Shown: positions 1 to 12,039 of the stretch, piece by piece
Numbering within the stretch: position 1 is the stretch's first letter
How the letters are laid out: each line of letters opens with the position of its first letter
Source: Labia minor
Lineage: Eukaryota > Arthropoda > Insecta > Dermaptera > Spongiphoridae
Assembly: GCA_963082975.1 (NCBI GenBank)
Contig: OY720350.1
Span: 40,665,851-40,729,850, forward strand
DNA: 64,000 bases
Reading direction: 5' to 3'
Translations under genes and position numbers: made by a program
The notes under the pieces: generated by a model
Database searches by the model: none
The model's input: the letters and a program-made list of their open reading frames with translations, nothing else
What the model was told of the DNA's origin: nothing

Positions 1-317
1 AATCAAACGCTCAATTAATGAAATCTACAAAAGAAACAATCACCACATGCATTGAAAAGAAACCAACTTATTGTCTATTTGAAAGATTGAAATCAAAATG
101 GTTTAGAATAATAAATTCATCAACATGAAATCCTCATAAAATCCAATGAAATGATCATCATGGCGTAGAAAAAGATAGATTTGATAACAAAAAAAAAATC
201 GTTTCTTTTCTCGTCAATGTTTTGAATGAAAATTAATTAAATACGTTAATGAATGGAAATAAAATCCTTCGATCTTTACATTTTCTTAATAAAAAAAAAA
301 AAAAAAAAAAAAAATTA
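1..317. other. AT-rich sequence, no feature seen
   Basis: Low-complexity A/T-rich DNA with short stop-riddled frames, ending in a long poly-A run just left of a palindromic TTAA element. Nothing recognisable. Confidence 0.6.
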
Positions 318-555
318 TTAACACACTATTAGCGGGGCGGGTATTTGTACCCGTTGCGGGGACTGCCACTTATAAGCGGGGCGGACGCTAGCCGCTCATA
401 GTGTGATAATATATATTTTCCCTTGTGTCACTTAAAATTACTTATTTTAAACGATAACTAATATATAAGTGGCAACGGGTATAAATATCCGCCCCGCTTA
501 TAAGTGGCAGTCCCCGCAACGGGTACAAATACCCGCCACGCTCATAGTGTGTTAA
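318..555. mobile_element. Palindromic piggyBac-type MITE with TTAA ends
   Basis: A 238-bp element is bounded by TTAA at 318-321 and TTAA at 552-555. Its two ends are inverted copies of about 68 bp, starting CACACTATTAGCGG on the left and ending CGCTCATAGTGTG on the right. It is strikingly GC-rich for the window and contains smaller hairpins such as GGGTATTTGTACCC. TTAA target sites are the established signature of piggyBac (and a few other) superfamilies. There is no coding capacity, so it must have been moved in trans. A half copy lies at 42902. The superfamily assignment rests only on TTAA and could be wrong. Confidence 0.7.
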
Positions 556-1071
556 TAAAAAAAATATTTAAATAAATAAAAACAACAACAAAAACTGTGT
601 ATTATTTTAAAACAGGAAGAAGTCATATTTTAACACTTCAAAATAGTTAATTAATAATTAAATTCAATGAAGGTATAATTAGATAATGCTGATATGCTAG
701 ATAAATTTTATTGAAGAGTTGAAAAAGTGGTAATAAAAAAAAAGGATAACCCTCACCTCATGTTAATGATTTTAAAAGAATAATAATACTAGAACATAAT
801 TGATTTATTACATTCATGATATTTTTACTTTCACTTAAATTTATTATCAGTTAGCGTAATACTTAATTCTTGATAATATTAACATAGAAAATTTGTATTT
901 AAATATTTATTTATTATTTATTATGTATAAGTAAGCAGATTAGGTAAAATAATTTTAAATACATTATTCCTCTTTCTATATAATTATTAATTTTGTTTTA
1001 ATATATTATACATGGCCTAAGGAAATTCATTTCATCAAATATTCAATTATTAAAGCTTTGATGGTTGGTTT
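556..1071. other. AT-rich sequence, no feature seen
   Basis: A/T-rich intergenic-type DNA. No repeat shared with other parts of the window and no coding signal was recognised. Confidence 0.5.
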
Positions 1072-1380
1072 TATTTATAAGGGAATTTTGTAAATAAAAC
1101 CACATATTGATATTTGTTATTGTAGATTTAATCAAAAAATACAAAAAATATACACAACGTTTCGATTGCTACTTCTGCAATCGTTATCAAGCAATCGAAA
1201 CGTTGTGTATATTTTTTGTATTTTTTGAATAATTTACAATAACAATAACTTCTGCAGTCGCTTTATAACGATTGCAGAAGTAGCAATCGAAATGTTGTGT
1301 ATATTTTTTGTATTTTTTGAATAAATTTACAATAACAAATATCAATATGTGGTTTTATTTACAAAATTCCCATATAAATC
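1072..1380. mobile_element. Fold-back element, Penelope-like family E, copy 1
   Basis: The left arm (about 1072-1187) and right arm (about 1265-1380) are inverted copies of roughly 115 bp. A third partial copy of the arm, in plus orientation, fills the centre. Each arm carries a local hairpin of the form CGATTGC-loop-GCAATCG followed by AAACGTTGTG. The same hairpin plus GAAACGTTGT recurs in the elements at 30118 and 39410, so these are one family. Head-to-head terminal repeats and a hairpin next to GAAACG recall Penelope-like retroelement ends, but no reverse transcriptase is present to prove it. Confidence 0.5.
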
Positions 1381-1390
1381 ATTTCATCAA

Positions 1391-1477
1391 ATTTTATATA
1401 TATATTTATATATATATTATATATTTTATATATATATTATATATATATTATATGTTTTATATATATATTATATATTT

Positions 1478-1507
<30 letters not shown>
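1391..1507. repeat. (TA)n microsatellite
   Basis: An imperfect TA/TATT tract of over 100 bp directly abuts the fold-back element. Tyrosine/isoleucine-rich open frames across it are only translated repeat. Confidence 0.9.
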
Positions 1508-1508
<1 letters not shown>

Positions 1509-2259
1509 AGGTGGAAAAAATTCCAAACACCAAGATAGAGTAGCTAGGTAAACATAAAACATTTGAATTCTTGAATATTAATAAAATCATGACGAGTACA
1601 AATTTAGATGCCATTATTTCACATTTGTAATGCTTCTTTTCGCACAAACGTTAATCTGTAATCTTGAAACACTAATCAAATAAATAGTTTACATAGACAA
1701 ATATTTTGCCTAAATTTCATACTTCCGATCCAATTTCTTCTTAGTATTTGCATTGAACATTTTTATAGTTTAAATTTAAATTTAAGTTATCCCCAGAATT
1801 AATAAAATCACGTATCACGTGTCTTAGTTAGTTATAAATATAATTAATAATTAATAATTAAAGAATTCAAATATTTTTTGCTTACTTTGCACAACTTTTA
1901 GTGTTTGAATTTTCAAGTGGTAAAAGATCCAAATTTTTATTAAAGATGACTGGAGGGAGATATTAAAAAAAATTTTAATTAATTAAAAATACTTATATTA
2001 AATTATTAACTTTTTCATTAGTGATTGAAATTCATCTAGACTATTAAAATTTTTTTATAAAAAAAAAAAATTACTTAAATCTTAAATTAATTAATTAATC
2101 CCAAAAATATACACTTAATATTATTATATTAAAAAAAAAAAACTTTTTTATTTATTAATTTAAATTTTGGAATGATGTTCTTATCATTTCTTATTTAAGC
2201 ATAGCATTACCATTATTCATAATATTTATGTATATATAATAAATATACAAGAACATCGA

Positions 2260-2960
2260 AAGTGAGAAAAAATCCCCTTCGGGCTCCTCTTTCAAGTGTG
2301 AGGGAGCCATTGATTAAGTTGATTCCAATTAATCTCCCTCCCCTCCCTCTTCTCTCGCCCTTCACCCACCCTATCCTCTTCCTCCTCCTGTAATGATTGG
2401 ATTATATTAATGAATGAATTGGCTGTTTGTATTGGTTGTTGTTATTGTTACTGTTGCATTTCAAAAGAAGGCAAGAGCGTTGAAAGCGAGTTCCATTTCC
2501 CAGGGCTAATTGAGTTTCTCCAAATTTTTGTTCGTGTGTATTTATTCCTCTCTAATTAGTTTATTTATTTGAAAACCTCCTGACTCTTGGCTGATTCCTT
2601 TGATCCTCTTACTAAATACTTAAAAATTACCTGTGGACGGTGAGGCAAAATGCCGACATGCAAGGCAAAGGGACTCCGCCCCCGGTTCTTTTGGTGTTTA
2701 TCGAAGCAGCCGTGTGAGAAAACAAGGCGGCCGCCGGGGCCAAATTACAGACGGACAGACACCTCGCTCTCCAATTTCGCCCGCCTTCCCTCCCCCTTCC
2801 CTCCTACTTCTCTCTTCACTGTTTTTTTTTTTTTTTTTTTTTTTTATTTTACCAAAGTATAATCACCGCTTGAAGGGGCATTATCTGACTCCCAAGCGGA
2901 GAATCAAGGTAGTCACTCGACTTTACACGTTCTATTTGCTCCGATTTTTTATTATAAATT
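2260..2960. other. Higher-complexity single-copy island
   Basis: This stretch is distinctly less A/T-rich than its surroundings. It contains C/T-rich blocks (about 2330-2390 and 2770-2820), a GC-rich segment (2640-2760) and a poly-T run. The frame open at 2633-2971 ends in Ser/Pro/Phe low complexity and has no recognisable domain, so I do not call it a gene. Sequence like this in an A/T desert is typical of conserved non-coding DNA or an untranslated exon. Promoter, enhancer and repeat remnant all remain possible. Confidence 0.4.
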
Positions 2961-3549
2961 TTTTAAACTAGATCCACTACAGATTTAGAAAAATCAATAT
3001 ATATATATATATATATATATATAAGCTTTAATTATTTTCTTATTAAGAAACTTAATTAGTTTTCTATGTAAAATAAATAATCATTATTTTAGGACCAGCA
3101 ATATTATTTAATTTTTTTTTTCTTTCATAATTTTTCTTTCATAATTAATATCTATCTAATAGGATGTATGAAAAATATTACACACTATCATTTATATACA
3201 ATGATTCATTTTATACTATAATTACCAAAAATAAAAAAATTTAAATAAACTTCTTCCTTTCAAAATAAATTAATATTTTATCTTTATTTTATTTTTTTTC
3301 TTATTGAAATATTAATTCTAATTTGAAACAAATGTAGTACAATTATTGCAATTATTGAAAAAAATAAATAAATAAATAAAATTCTTTGTGATAAATAAAC
3401 AAGGTATTTTAGTAATTCTATTCGAACAAAATTAAGGAAAAAGAAAACTAAAAATAAAATTTTTCACTTTTATTTACTTAATTTATACAATCGATATATT
3501 TTTTATTTAATAAGTATTAGGACCTGGTCCATTGAGTCAAACTATATTT

Positions 3550-3626
3550 GTTACGGCCAATATCCGAAATCGGCCAATTCGGGAAGTTCGCGAAATGGCT
3601 TGGGGCGTCTGGCCAAAGTTGGAAGA
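3550..3626 (+). repeat. GTTACGG-type repeat fragment
   Basis: It begins GTTACGGCC and carries modules (CCAATATCCGA, GGCCAATTCGGGAA) that reappear, some inverted, in the MITE at 4256-4420. It looks like a truncated relative of that element. Confidence 0.5.
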
Positions 3627-3825
3627 AAAAGATTAGAATCAGAATTTAGAGTGTTGTATACCAAAAGAATAATCACAACATTATATTGATTATCAATTAT
3701 ATTTATTTATCATAACCAAAGTTTATTAATATAAACTAATATAATATATATAATATTTAATATAATATCAATTAATATAAACAATAAATAATCAATCACT
3801 CTTCAACTCAAATTTAAATAAATAA

Positions 3826-4099
3826 TAAAAAACCTTTGACTTTTGTACGTTCTACGCAAGTCGGTTATATAAACTAGGTGTCCTATGATCATTAGAACGG
3901 GTCCTATCAACCTTTACCTTGATTTTCTTGATCGGAGGCGCTACTTTTTATCAAGTAGCTTCCCAATGTTGATCCCGGTGGCTGGGTTGACTCCGTCCCA
4001 TAGACCTCAGCTAGAGAAATTCCCTTGCCAGGCCCGGGACTTGAACCCGGGACCACAAGAATGTGAGACAGCGACGCTAGCCTCTCACCCTGTGACGCC
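3826..4099 (-). mobile_element. tRNA-derived SINE, minus strand
   Basis: Read on the minus strand, the head (4099 downwards) contains a perfect RNA polymerase III B box, GGTTCAAGTCC, at 4037-4047, set in a CCCGGG...CCCGGG T-arm-like stem. A weak A-box match (TAGCGTCGCTG) lies at 4069-4079. A GC-richer unrelated body follows and the element ends near 3826 in a T/A-rich tail. This head-body-tail order is that of a tRNA-derived SINE. The A-to-B spacing is short, so the true A box may lie elsewhere or be decayed. The 74-aa plus-strand frame across it is not a gene. Confidence 0.65.
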
Positions 4100-4255
4100 T
4101 TTTTTTTAATTTAAATAAATATATAATATTATTTATATTAAAATATTTATGATATATTTAAAAATATTAATTACTTATTACACAATAATATAATATAAAC
4201 TCATATAAACAGTGAATTAATAATCTTTAATTCATCACTTGTTACTACACCACTA

Positions 4256-4420
4256 GTTACGGTCAAAGCCCGAAGAGTGGCCAATTCGTATATTGGCGGG
4301 CGATTTCTTGGCACTTCGGGAATTGGCCGGCCAAAGTAGCATTTACATTAACAATTTCTAGTATATCGGATATTGGCCTCACGCCTTGGAATTGGCAGCA
4401 CTTCGAGCTTTGGTTGTAAC
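4256..4420. mobile_element. 165-bp MITE with ~20-bp inverted repeats
   Basis: The left end GTTACGGTCAAAGCCCGAAG is matched by the reverse complement of the right end (GTTACAACCAAAGCTCGAAG), 16 of 20 positions. Internal GGCCAATT/AATTGGCC modules are also inverted. There is no coding capacity and no clear target duplication. A related fragment lies at 3550-3626, on the other side of the SINE. Confidence 0.6.
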
Positions 4421-5590
4421 ATATACACAGATATTTAAATAAATTTATACTTCAATATACATTAAATCATTATACATATTCAGATTTTAAGAATTTATTT
4501 GTTTTTTTATTATATTTCCTAATTAACTGCAATCTGAAATCCAGAACAAGTAGGTAAACTTTTTACATTTTTTTTTTTTTTGAAAATTGGTTTATTTCGG
4601 ACTAATATCCAGTGAAATATGCTCAATATTCACTACTTATCCAAAAGATCAATCATAATAAGGATTATTTATCCTTCTGACCGATTTGTAAAAAATATTC
4701 TAAACAGGTAATATATGACCAATTCTAAATCATTAGCTCCATTTATTAATTACACATACATACAAACACACAAAAACACATAATTTTATTAATGTTTAAT
4801 CTTTGAAAATAATTATATTTTAATAAATTAATAAATAAAATAAAACAAATCAAAACAGTAATTTATTCGTTGGATAAAATTAGTTTCTGGTGGGTAGGGG
4901 TAATTAAAAAAAATATTTATGAATCTTTGTCAAGCTAATAAATAAAATCATTAACTTATCAAATAGATAATCGACAGCAACAGGTAAGTGAAAGTAAAGA
5001 ACAATAAAAAGAACCGATTCATTTATATTTTTTCGTTGGCTCGTGATCAGTTATTATCAAAGGAACAATAATTTTCCTTGAGGCATCCATTGCCCTTTAA
5101 ATTTATGATCAGATGAACGCTATTCGATTGGGGGACTTTATTATTCGATTTTATAATTAACCAATAGTACTTTTCACGCACTTAATTATCAAATTAATTT
5201 AAACATTATAATACTTTTAAATAACAAATAAATAAATTTATAAATCAAACAATTAAATTGTACAAGAAATTTAAAAAGATCATTCTATTCTCAAATTTGA
5301 GCTCATTTTCAATTCTAGATATTTTTTTATTAATAGCTCATTGTAAATATTCATCAGGCATACCGTCAATTGATATAGTCTAATTATTTCAATCTAAAAT
5401 CAGTTGTTGTTTTTTTGTTAAAAAAATAATTAATATTAATATGTTAATGTTATTTAAGATTCATAAATTAATTAATTAAATTTATTAAAAACAAATAATT
5501 GAATATTTAATTTATAATATGTAATTAAATAAAAATTATTTTAAATATTTTTTATTTTATATTGTATAAACATGTTTGATTTTAATTTTT
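4421..5590. other. AT-rich sequence, no feature seen
   Basis: Over 1 kb of A/T-rich DNA with short poly-T and poly-A runs. No shared repeat or coding signal was found. Confidence 0.5.
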
Positions 5591-5703
5591 ACTATCTCGT
5601 AAGAGATAGTATTGCGATCACGAAAATTTTCGATGTTGAGATTTTGATGTTTTTATACGTTTTGAAGGTTCCTGAATCATTTTCACTAAGGTTGAGAAAA
5701 ATG

Positions 5704-5780
<77 letters not shown>

Positions 5781-6224
5781 CCAAGATTACGCACAAACGG
5801 TTTGAGCTAGAATGATGAAATTTGGTACATGAGCATTATTCAAAATTCCTAGTTTTCTATCAACTTTTGAGAAATGTAGCTCAACCGGAAGAGGGTCATT
5901 ACTTACAACGTTTTGATTTTTTTTCCTCTAAAGTGACCGTAAAAATAAAGATATATTTTTGATAATTTTTCACATCATTAAAAATTGTATAAAACTGCTA
6001 TATATAGAATTTCAGCTTGATTGAATCGCTGAAAGTACCAAAATTAATTTTTTAACACTGCAAATCTCACGCGCCTACACGTGACGTGGTAGCATCAACA
6101 AAAAGCCAAACATGCGCTGGTTTAATATTTATTATTTATAATTTATAATTAATTAAATTTAATTTAATTTTATGTTATTTAATCCAATTCAAATTGCGAG
6201 ATAGTCGAGTGGAGACAGTCCAGC
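5591..6224 (+). mobile_element. Family A element (Helentron/DINE-like), copy A1, near full length
   Basis: This is the reference copy. The left end ACTATCTCGTAAGAGATAGT is itself a hairpin. It is followed by a block ending in a TG microsatellite (about 5706-5778), a block with ATGATGAAATTTGGTACA, a CACGTGACGTGG segment and an A/T-rich spacer. The right end carries GCGAGATAGT, the inverse of the left ACTATCTCGC motif, then a small hairpin (GGAGACAGTCC in this copy). A short motif at the left tip and its inverse just inside a right terminal hairpin, plus an internal microsatellite, is the known layout of non-autonomous Helentron/Helitron2 elements. The 77-aa frame at 5572 is only this repeat translated. 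Confidence 0.75.
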
Positions 6225-6999
6225 TAATTTCTTTAATTATACCTTAATATTAATGATTTTATCAAGATAATTTTTATCAAGCTCAGTCGTAAAATGGTGA
6301 ACTTCTGAACTTGAGGTTGGTTCTTTACACCCCACCAAGTTCAGACATTTAAAATAAGGTATTTAATTCGACAGATTTAAAATAAATAAATGTATTTAGG
6401 TTTGAAAATGGGCCAAAAAGCAAATAGAACAGAAAATAAAATAAAATAAAATTCTTTAAATCGCTTTTATTGAATTTATTAAATTTTCAATTAATTTTCA
6501 TCTCTATTTTATTTTTAGTATATATAATTTACAAACTCACTCTATATTCAACACAATCATTGAGATTAATATATTCGTCTAGATTGCACCCTTAAAAAAA
6601 TACCAGAATAATATTTTCATAAATGAGTTTGGACTCCATTAGAGAATTATCCTTAGAAAGTAAAGAAATTTTACAAATTAGGGTTATAATCTTAGATAGA
6701 TAAAGATCTGAATGAGAAATGTACACCACCCTCAGGTCCTTTAAGGCACAAACCCCTTAGAAATAAAAAAAAATTCTATTTTTTTTTAATATTATCATTA
6801 AAACCGAATTTTAAACAACCAATGAAATATTTTTGTCGAAAATTAAACGAAAAAACGACAAAAATGGGTGATATTAATGGATATTAATTTTATTCTAATA
6901 TTATACCAGACAAATCTTGATATGTGAAAATAGATGGGGGAGGAAAATGGAGAGAAATGTATATATTTAATGGTCGTTAGGAAAAAAAAAATAAAGATA
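6225..6999. other. AT-rich sequence, no feature seen
   Basis: A/T-rich DNA with short poly-A tracts. No recognisable element. Confidence 0.5.
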
Positions 7000-7200
7000 C
7001 AAGCTTGAGATGGTAAAGTGGAAGTGTTTCATTTCACACAAATTCTCTTCGCTCCTTAGCAGGTGTTTCTACCGACGTTTTCAAAACAGGAAGAACAATA
7101 AATAGATGCGTTACGCTAAATGACGTTTTGTTCTATCTTTCGAAACCAATTAGGAGGCCTAATTCGCTTTTGATCTCTTATCAGGAAATGTTCAGCAAAA
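7000..7200. other. Single-copy island, candidate regulatory DNA
   Basis: A block of higher complexity with no counterpart elsewhere in the window. It includes the near-palindrome AATTAGGAGGCCTAATT (about 7149-7165), which places two TAATT-type homeodomain core sites head to head. No open frame of note. Regulatory function is inference. Confidence 0.3.
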
Positions 7201-7452
7201 TGATTATTAATAGATCTTTTTTCTATACCACCTAGCTATTATCTAACAACTATTAGTATTCATTTTTTTAAACATCATTTTATAAACTATCATTATTTAT
7301 TTTTATACTATATTTATAGTTTTCTCATTTGTAAGAATTAATTGGTAGAAATTGCTTTATTTATAACAATAATTACGAATGATATTCAATTTTGATTAAA
7401 TATAAAATGATCAAATGGATTTAAATGAAATAATATCGAAGACTGTCTATAT

Positions 7453-7817
7453 CAGGTGTCGGCAAACTATTTCAATAGTCGGGCACATTTCTGAAATAAT
7501 TTGACTTGGTGATACTTGAAAAATCTAAAATGATGAAGAGCCAAATTGGAAAAAAAAATTACCTTTTGTTTTTTGTTTTTTTTTTTTAGAGTCATATTGG
7601 AAAAAATCGAAAATGTTTAAGAGCCTGATTGCAAAATCATTTTACCTTTTTTTTAGATCCATATTGAAAAATCGAAAATGTTTCCCTTTTTTGTGTCTGT
7701 GTCATGACTATAAATTAATATTATTATTATACTTAGTAATAATTTAGTACTTAGTAATTTGAATGCCGGCACTTGAAAATGACTCCGCGGGCACCAGGTT
7801 GGCCACCCCCCCCCCTG
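7453..7817. mobile_element. hAT-type non-autonomous element with exact 8-bp TSD
   Basis: The element starts CAGGTGTCGGCAAACT and ends in AGGTTGGCCACC, a C run and CTG. It is flanked by the identical 8-mer GTCTATAT at 7445-7452 and 7818-7825. An 8-bp duplication with CAG...CTG ends is the hAT signature. Internally it has repeated modules (TTTTTTTTAGAGTCATATTGG and AAATCGAAAATGTTT) that also occur in the elements at 40834 and 47760. There is no transposase. Confidence 0.85.
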
Positions 7818-7825
7818 GTCTATAT

Positions 7826-9240
7826 AATACAGATGAATATTTATAAATATTTTTCTTTCTCACTTTTTCATTTAGATTGCCGTTAAAATTGATTATTTAC
7901 TATATATTTAATACCCAAGAAAATATAATATAATTGCAAATATTATAAAAAGCTCATGTTGATTATGCTTCATCAATCAATATATGAATATTAGTATCAA
8001 TCTATCAATATTTCAAAAAACAATTATGTTAATATGGAAGATAATGATGATAAAATGAAAGAAAAAAAGTGAAAGTGTTTGATGGATACTCAAATTAAAA
8101 GACAAAAACCGACTTGCACAATCGTTAAATATCGATCAATTCAACGATTTCAATATGTTTAAAGGTCATTGAAATAAATGATTGGCATTTTTATAAAAAA
8201 AAAACGTTTTAAAATGAATGTAAGTATCAATTTGATTTTTATTTGACTTAATATAAAATATTAAAATATCACTATATGTTCTTCACCATTTAATTATAAA
8301 AATAAACAGAATATGTTCCAATAAGTGTCAATATTTGTGTGTTTATTTTATTTGGAAATGTTCAGAAATAAGCCAAGATCATTTTAATCTCTATTTTAAA
8401 CCCGGATAATATATTTATTCATTTCCAATGAAGATAATACTTTACTCTTTTACTTTTCTCCCACTTTCCATAACTTCCTTATCTCACACTCCTTCTCACT
8501 CACGCCTATAATGATTATATAAAATTGTTTTTTCATTCAAAAATAATATATATATATATATGTATATATAAAAACTTTACTTCATTAATTTAATGAACTT
8601 GATCAATTTTTCAAAATCTCTATTCGCTAATTACGTGGCATTTTCTATTCTTTAAGACCCCCTTCATTTTCTTGACTTGACGGCAATTCTTATTAAAGAA
8701 CCTCCTCTTTCATTTTTTTTTTTTTGATATAATAATTGAACGCATTCTCTTCTCTTTTAAAATTCTGATCCGATTAGCTTTAAAGAGTAATTAAAAAAAG
8801 ATTTATTTAGAAAAAAACGAATCATCTGAAGTTTGGGTGTTAATTACTCATAAAAAGTGATTATAAAGTTAGGGTTTTAAAAATACTTTATAAACTTATC
8901 ATCATGAGAATTTGTGATATGTTCATCAAGATGAAAGGGGGCGAAAATGGAAAAAGAAAAATGGATTGTCTTTCACTTTGGAGAATATTATTAATATTAT
9001 TACTTCAACCCTAAAAAAAGTGACTGTCTTACGAGAATTACTATGGAAACCCATAATTAAGAATGTTTCAACTTTTTTTTTTAATGAAGAATAATATATA
9101 TGTATACATAGATATATTTACATGCTATAAATGAATAAATGAAATCTGATTCTTTAATCATTTTTGCTAGCTCTTTTAAGAAGATAGTAATTTGGTTTAT
9201 TCTTAATATATAAATAAAAATTCATCTCAATACGTTATTA
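7826..9240. other. AT-rich sequence, no feature seen
   Basis: A/T-rich intergenic-type DNA with short TA tracts (near 8550). No shared repeat or coding signal recognised. Confidence 0.5.
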
Positions 9241-9292
9241 TATATCTATCTATCTATCTATCTATCTATATATATATATATATATATATATT
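9241..9292. repeat. (TATC)n / (TA)n microsatellite
   Basis: Seven or so TATC units run into a pure TA tract. Confidence 0.9.
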
Positions 9293-9544
9293 AGTATATA
9301 TATGTGCTACTCAGAAGCCAAACCGATTAACTCTAATTTTTAAAATTTTGCTAGTAATCTAATGTAATGTAAAGTAATCTACAACAGATGAAGTGAATAA
9401 TGAACTTGATAATGTTAATATTAGAATGCAATATACGTTTTCCTGTAATCAATAAACCTGAATTTTCTACAAACTGTGAACTTTGCGCTTCATTTTCTCA
9501 TTAAAATATGAAAATAAAATATTGCAATTTTTTTTAATTGAGTG

Positions 9545-9840
9545 TAATATAATATAGGATACTCTGTATCCATCTCTGTTACTCTACTGGACTCGCGTGT
9601 TCTTGACCACAGCAACGACATTTCTCCAATTGTCCGTACCCTAAGCCACAACCATCCAACTCCTACCCTCTCCCATCTCTCTCAAGTCCCTTCCTACATT
9701 GTCCACTCACCGCGTTCTTGGTCTTTTCCCAATTGATCTCCCCACCAATATATTTTTCGCCATTCTTTCCTCTCCCATTCAATTCTTCGTTATGCAGTCT
9801 TCGTCATTCCCCGGTTAACTCATCTTTCTTTGGATATATA
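9545..9840 (-). pseudogene. LINE reverse transcriptase C-terminal fragment, copy G1
   Basis: On the minus strand this decayed stretch parallels the LINE fragment at 36640-37330. Recognisable peptide pieces include PKKDELTGE (about 9808-9840), then RRLHNEELN, and nearer the end MGEGRSW followed by NWRNVVAVVKN. These match the region after the reverse transcriptase in common arthropod non-LTR elements. Stops and frameshifts break it and large parts are deleted. The 79-aa minus frame at 9804-10043 starts beyond the fragment and is not a gene. Confidence 0.6.
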
Positions 9841-10690
9841 TATATATTGTAGGAAATTTTAATAAAAATGTATGTTTTTGTTGATATTAAATGGAGGTTT
9901 GTTCTGAAAAAGAACAATTGTGTTGAAAAGATGGCGCTCACATCCGTGCAGCATTGAGCCCAATTTGCAAAGAACGGAACAAGTCCCTTGCGGAGGTTTT
10001 TATAACCTTGCTCAGAACAAGTGAATCCAGGTGAGCCAATCACATGTTAAATATTTAATTAGAGAACTTATCTTTAGATTAAGATTAATATATTAATTTA
10101 GCTAATATTATAATATATGATAATAAATAAACCCTATTGAATTAACATTTATGTATTAATTAGTATAATAGAAAATGTAAAAGCTATGCTTGGCTGAAAA
10201 ACCAGCCAATGAGCGACAAGATTGAATATGCCTAGATACTATTTAAAAACGGTCATGTATCGATATTCAGTCAGTTGACCAAGTTATGACCAAGCCTTAA
10301 TTATGTTATGATGACTTATACTATTGGTTTACTCGCGTTTATGTTAAGCAAGCATTTTATGTTTTATGAATTTGTTACATTTATGTAATATTTTATTAAA
10401 ATGATTTATGCACCCAATTTATTGAATTATAATTTATGAAGATCTACCTTTAAAGAAGATAAAAGAAGAAAGAAGAAAAAAAAAATTTTCCTACAATATA
10501 TAAATTTATTTATTTTTTTCTAATAGGTATAATAATTTAGATAAATTATAATCAATAATATTAAGATTACATCAAAGTTTACTATAATCTTATTTAATTC
10601 AAGTGTTGAAAAAATATTTACAAAATATATATAAAAAGTAGAACATTCAATAGAACCTGGGAATAAACAAGTAGACTGGAATCTTTCTGG
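9841..10690. other. AT-rich sequence, no clear feature
   Basis: Mostly A/T-rich, with a slightly more complex stretch at 9890-10040. No splice signals or motif I can support. Confidence 0.4.
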
Positions 10691-11290
10691 AGAACTAATT
10701 GAATTAAGATGCAAGTGTGCTGGTTGGTTGGTTACGTTAATTTCCTACATCGATGCATTTCCAGGGATTAAGAGCGGCGGCGGATATTGGAAGAAATTAA
10801 AAAAAAAATAAAATAAAATAAAATAAAAAATCAATAAAAACGAAATAAAGTAAGAGAAGGGACAATATAGGGACAGTGACATCCACCCAACCGGCTCCCG
10901 GGACCTTTCCCTTTGATCGCCGTACAAATTCAAAATCTTCACCAAGCAAATCGGTTGTTTTTTTTCTTATTTCTTCATTCATCTCCTACATTCACTTCAA
11001 TCTTCGTTCTCTTTTTCTCTTTATAGAAGAGAATTTATAAACGATAAGCGTAGCCGTGGTTGTTGGTGTTGTTGTTGTTGTTGGCGGTTCAAGTGTGTAA
11101 GCGAAACAAATTGCACACACACAATCTCGAGTTCATTCGCTGCTATTTTTTTTTTTTTTTTTTTCTTTTTCAAAAATAAAACCCACGCCCGGGATTTGAA
11201 AATAAAAAGAAAATGAAGAAGATGAAGAGGGAAAGCCCACACACACACATTGAGTGAGAGAGACCGAAGATTAGTTGACACTCCTGGGTA
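10690..11290. other. Higher-complexity single-copy island
   Basis: Less A/T-rich than its flanks, with a GTTGTTGTTGTTG run (about 11060-11080), a poly-T run and CACACA tracts. Minus-strand open frames (10745-10982, 11021-11281) are made of translated simple sequence and Phe/Leu runs and lack any domain. Candidate conserved non-coding DNA or untranslated exon. Confidence 0.35.
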
Positions 11291-11611
11291 TGGTGGGAGA
11301 TACCTACAATTTAATTAAAAACATTTTTTTTTTTTGCCAGACATTATTTAATTAAAATTTTTATTCCTTTTTCATGTAGAAATGAAAATATTTATAAATC
11401 GAAATATATTATTTGTCTTCGCTTTATTTTTTTTTCTTTCCTCATAATTGCAAATATATATAAGTATATATATATATATAGGAATTGTTTAATCGTTTTA
11501 TTTTTGCTTTTCTTTGTGGTTGTTGTTGTATTAAGAGTTAATTTATATTTGATTGAAAAAGAAGAGAAGAAGACTAGGTTTCATGAATGGCAACAAAAAC
11601 AGGTTCTTCAT

Positions 11612-11659
<48 letters not shown>

Positions 11660-12039
11660 TTCGCGGCTGTCCTTTTCATTTCCAAAGTCATTGAATTAAA
11701 TATTATTGAACAAATTAACTTGATTTTTTTTCAATTTTAATTTAAATAAATATAAATATAAATTTAGATAAAACTCAATTTAAATAATTGATTTATTGAA
11801 TTATTTTTTTTTTCTATATTTTTTAATCTTTTATTAATGAATTAATTGAAATTTTGCATGAGTCCTAGAAAGTAGTTAATTGGTCGAATTTCAAGATTGA
11901 AAAATATATTATATAAAATTCAAAAACGTAAGCATAACCTAGAATTTAATAAAAATTTAAATATAATTTATACCTACTTATGTGTATAAATCAATTTAGT
12001 TCAATTATTTAAATAATTATAATATTATTTTTATTCATT
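11291..12039. other. AT-rich sequence with (AAT)n
   Basis: A/T-rich DNA holding an (AAT)n microsatellite at 11614-11659. Its isoleucine-run open frame is not a gene. Confidence 0.6.

Noticed and set aside
1308..1543. Two open frames rich in Tyr/Ile
   Set aside because: They are translated (TA)n microsatellite and fold-back arm sequence.
2633..2971. 112-aa frame in the GC-richer island
   Set aside because: The second half is translated poly-T and A/T sequence and the first half has no motif. Kept only as an island.
4030..4099. Functional tRNA gene on the minus strand
   Set aside because: The B box is perfect but the acceptor and anticodon arms do not form. The element has a SINE body and tail.
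5572..5805. 77-aa frame with a long Val/Cys run
   Set aside because: It is family A sequence read through its TG microsatellite. The same frame recurs in other A copies with stops.
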